A program made the position numbers and the translations under genes. The notes under the pieces are model-generated. The model searched no databases. It saw only the letters and a program-made list of their open reading frames with translations, and was not told where the DNA came from. 17,767 bases of DNA from Ignavibacteriales bacterium (GTDB lineage: Bacteria > Bacteroidota > Ignavibacteria > Ignavibacteriales > Melioribacteraceae): positions 1 to 17,767 of the forward strand of contig QYQI01000173.1 in the NCBI GenBank assembly GCA_007280825.1, in the 5' to 3' direction. Position 1 is the first letter of the stretch. The number at the start of each line of letters is the position of its first letter. This document shows, piece after piece, positions 16,285 through 17,767 of the stretch.

Positions 16285-16350
16285 CTTTCCCTTTGGGAAG
16301 GAGCTTGTCCCGAACTTGATTCGGGATTGGGATGGACAGGTAATTTTTTT
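16285..16350 (+). terminator. Two hairpins and a T run after the GT4 gene
   Basis: CTTTCCC (16285-16291) pairs with GGGAAGG (16295-16301) across a three-base loop, with one G-U pair. TCCCGAA (16308-16314) pairs perfectly with TTCGGGA (16320-16326) across five bases. Outside the latter, CTTGTCC (16304-16310) can pair with GGACAGG (16334-16340), again with one wobble. TAA and seven T residues follow (16344-16350). This fits a transcription end for the 14170-16265 genes. The second hairpin also looks like a dispersed palindromic repeat unit, which needs a genome search to confirm. Confidence 0.5.
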
Positions 16351-16355
16351 ATATT
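16327..16355 (+). promoter_or_regulatory. Possible sigma-70-type promoter for the SRP RNA gene
   Basis: TTGGGA (16327-16332, four of six to TTGACA) and TATATT (16350-16355, five of six to TATAAT) are exactly 17 bases apart. The -10 element lies 13 bases before the first base of the SRP RNA terminal stem. Distance and spacing are right for a stable-RNA gene. The -35 lies inside the preceding terminator-like structure. Confidence 0.35.
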
Positions 16356-16368
16356 GGCACCCCATTTT

Positions 16369-16462
16369 TGCCAGGCACTGATCGGCAAGTTTATACCCAA
16401 CCCCGCCAGATCCGGAAGGAAGCAACGGTCAGTATGTAACTTGGGTGATTGGTTGTCTGGCA
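16369..16462 (+). ncRNA. ffs: Signal recognition particle RNA (bacterial small type, 4.5S-like)
   Basis: The universal SRP domain IV signature is present: ATCCGGAAGGAAGCAACGG (16410-16428). It forms the TCC-GGAA-GGA tetraloop hairpin with the AGCA internal-loop strand that the M domain of Ffh binds. The ends close into a long rod. TGCCAGGCA (16369-16377) pairs with TGTCTGGCA (16454-16462), one wobble included. CTGATC then pairs with GATTGG after a single bulged base, and further in ACCCAA (16395-16400) pairs with TTGGGT (16441-16446). At about 94 bases it is the short form that lacks an Alu domain. Five T residues follow directly (16463-16467), so the terminal stem itself may act as terminator. 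The RNA guides ribosomes making membrane proteins to FtsY. The exact ends are uncertain by a few bases. Its 3' third lies antisense to the end of uvrC. Confidence 0.93.
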
Positions 16463-17767
16463 TTTTTATAATAATCAATAATTAATTTCGCTTTTGATTT
16501 ACCCACAATCTCTGCAAGTTTAACTTCATCTATATTTTTAATTTCTTCAAGACTAAATTTTGTTAATAGTTTTTGTGCAACTTTTTCGCCGATCCCTTTT
16601 ATTTCCAGTAACTCACTTGTGATAGTTCTTTTGCTTCGACGTTCTCGGTGAAATGTAATTGCAAAACGATGAGCTTCATCCCTTACATGTTGAAGAAGTT
16701 TTAAGCTTGATGATGTTTTCGGAATTGATTGCGCTTCAGACTCTCCCGGGAGAAAAACTTCTTCTAATCGTTTTGCCAATCCAATGATCTCATAATTTTT
16801 AATCCCGAGATCGTCTAGAGATCCAATTGCACTGGAAAGTTGTCCTTTCCCGCCATCAACCATAATTAAATCCGGAATCGGCAATTTTTCTTCTTTAACT
16901 CTACTGTAACGCCGTGTAATAATTTCTTTCATGCTGGCAAAGTCGTCCGGTCCCTCAACTGTTTTGATAATGAACTTGCGGTATAAACTTTTCTTTGGCT
17001 TACCATCAACAAAAACAATCATACTAGCAACTGCATCAGTACCTTGAAGATTGCTATTATCAAAACATTCAATTAATCGTGGAAGTTTTTTCAATCGTAA
17101 ATCTCTCTGCAAAGCCGAAAGTGCATACGGAACATTTCCTTCCTTCTTCATTTTCTGTAACTGAATTTCTTTTAATTGGAATTCGGCATTATGCTTACAC
17201 ATTAACACCAGCGATTTAGCATCGCTCTGTCTTTGCGGAATGACGAACTTACATTTTTTTAATGCTTTAGAGTTTAGCCATTCAATTAATGTTTCAGAAT
17301 CTTCCGGTTCTATTTCTAAAATAATTTCTTGCGGTACTTCTACAAACTCATTGTAATAAAATTTTATGATAGCAGAATAAATTTGTCCCGGTTCTTCATT
17401 TTCTTCAATACTCAAATTTAATTGGCGTTTGCCAACGAGTTTTCCTGAACGAATATTTAATATTGTTGCCGCTGCATCCTTGCCTTCATATGCAGCGCTG
17501 ATAACATCACGATCATCAAGATCATTAGTTACAATTTTCTGTTTTGATGTATAAACTTGTAGCTGATAAATTCTATCGCGTAATTCTGCAGCTTTCTCAA
17601 ATTCGTATTTTGCGGATGCACTAGCCATTTGTGATTTTAATTCTGAAATAAGTTCATCTGTTTTACCCCGCAATACTTTTATAATCTGATTAACCATTCC
17701 GTTATAATGTGCTTGAGTAACTAATCCTTCGCAAGGTCCTTCACATTTTTTAATATGGTAATCCAGA
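16429..17767 (-). CDS. uvrC: UvrC, excinuclease ABC subunit C (5' end beyond the window)
   Basis: UvrC makes both incisions in UvrABC nucleotide excision repair. The frame is open without a stop to the right edge. The 445 visible residues begin at LDYHIKKCEGPCEG, the Cys-containing linker after the missing GIY-YIG nuclease domain. A methionine at 17697 is internal, not the start. Visible in order are the UvrB-binding UVR helix pair (about 34-75, including EFEKAAELRDRI), then the RNase H-like nuclease domain with IECFDNSNLQG (D236), IPDLIMVDGGKGQL (D304) and RDEAHRF (H366), the expected catalytic set. It ends with two helix-hairpin-helix units (about 383-433, ELLEIKGIGEKVAQKLL). The last ten residues and the stop are read from the strand opposite the SRP RNA and look like a tail beyond the normal domain end. 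Confidence 0.97.
   Translation of the reverse strand, partial: LDYHIKKCEGPCEGLVTQAHYNGMVNQIIKVLRGKTDELISELKSQMASASAKYEFEKAAELRDRIYQLQVYTSKQKIVTNDLDDRDVISAAYEGKDAAATILNIRSGKLVGKRQLNLSIEENEEPGQIYSAIIKFYYNEFVEVPQEIILEIEPEDSETLIEWLNSKALKKCKFVIPQRQSDAKSLVLMCKHNAEFQLKEIQLQKMKKEGNVPYALSALQRDLRLKKLPRLIECFDNSNLQGTDAVASMIVFVDGKPKKSLYRKFIIKTVEGPDDFASMKEIITRRYSRVKEEKLPIPDLIMVDGGKGQLSSAIGSLDDLGIKNYEIIGLAKRLEEVFLPGESEAQSIPKTSSSLKLLQHVRDEAHRFAITFHRERRSKRTITSELLEIKGIGEKVAQKLLTKFSLEEIKNIDEVKLAEIVGKSKAKLIIDYYKNARQPITQVTY

Noticed and set aside
16257..16478. Minus-strand open frames across the GT4 end and the SRP RNA
   Set aside because: They run through a terminator-like region and the SRP RNA and show no domain. 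They are explained as shadows.
1..17767. CRISPR array, tRNA genes, insertion sequence or phage genes
   Set aside because: No regularly spaced direct repeats, no tRNA-like cloverleaf, and no transposase, integrase or structural phage protein could be seen.

Overview
The window is AT-rich, gene-dense bacterial DNA with the character of the Ignavibacteria/Chlorobi side of the Bacteroidota (FCB) group. This placement is an inference. It rests on the tandem PorV/PorQ-type outer-membrane proteins, a secreted Asp-box protein with a FlgD-like type IX sorting domain, weak Shine-Dalgarno signals, a UbiE/MenG methyltransferase (menaquinone) and a small-type SRP RNA. No ribosomal RNA is present, so the taxon cannot be fixed.

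Layout. Positions 20-2305 (+) hold a coupled trio: an AhpD-fold CMD protein, an MtaD/SsnA-type amidohydrolase and RdgB. Position 2385-3581 (+) is a DMT-like membrane protein with a soluble insertion, and it converges on ubiE/menG (3621-4310, -). A small protein with two copies of a four-cysteine motif follows (4360-4680, +). It converges on a ksgA-PAP2 pair read on the minus strand (6490 down to 4750), and repeated GATCATGA words lie at the junction. From 6583 to 9518 (+) a tight operon encodes a membrane GT2 glycosyltransferase, a DUF1207-like outer-membrane barrel and an EGY-like site-2 protease. It ends at a short perfect hairpin.

Positions 9730-14066 (+) are the most distinctive block. 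Four exported-protein genes are joined by TAATG stop-start overlaps or a 14-base overlap: a lipoprotein with duplicated Asp/Gly-rich motifs, an Asp-box propeller with a type IX C-terminal domain, and two different PorV/PorQ-family barrels. PorV is known to shuttle type IX cargo, so this reads as a possible cargo-plus-shuttle module. A FemAB/GNAT-like transferase and a GT4 glycosyltransferase (14170-16265, +) follow, probably acting on envelope glycans. The window closes with the SRP RNA gene (ffs, +), whose 3' third overlaps, antisense, the end of uvrC (-, running off the right edge).

Most of the window is housekeeping plus envelope biogenesis. I see no CRISPR array, tRNA, insertion sequence, prophage or recognisable defence system. 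The largest stretch without a gene is about 210 bases (9519-9729). The items most worth pursuing are the 9730-14066 secretion cluster, the ffs/uvrC overlap and the duplicated-cysteine protein.
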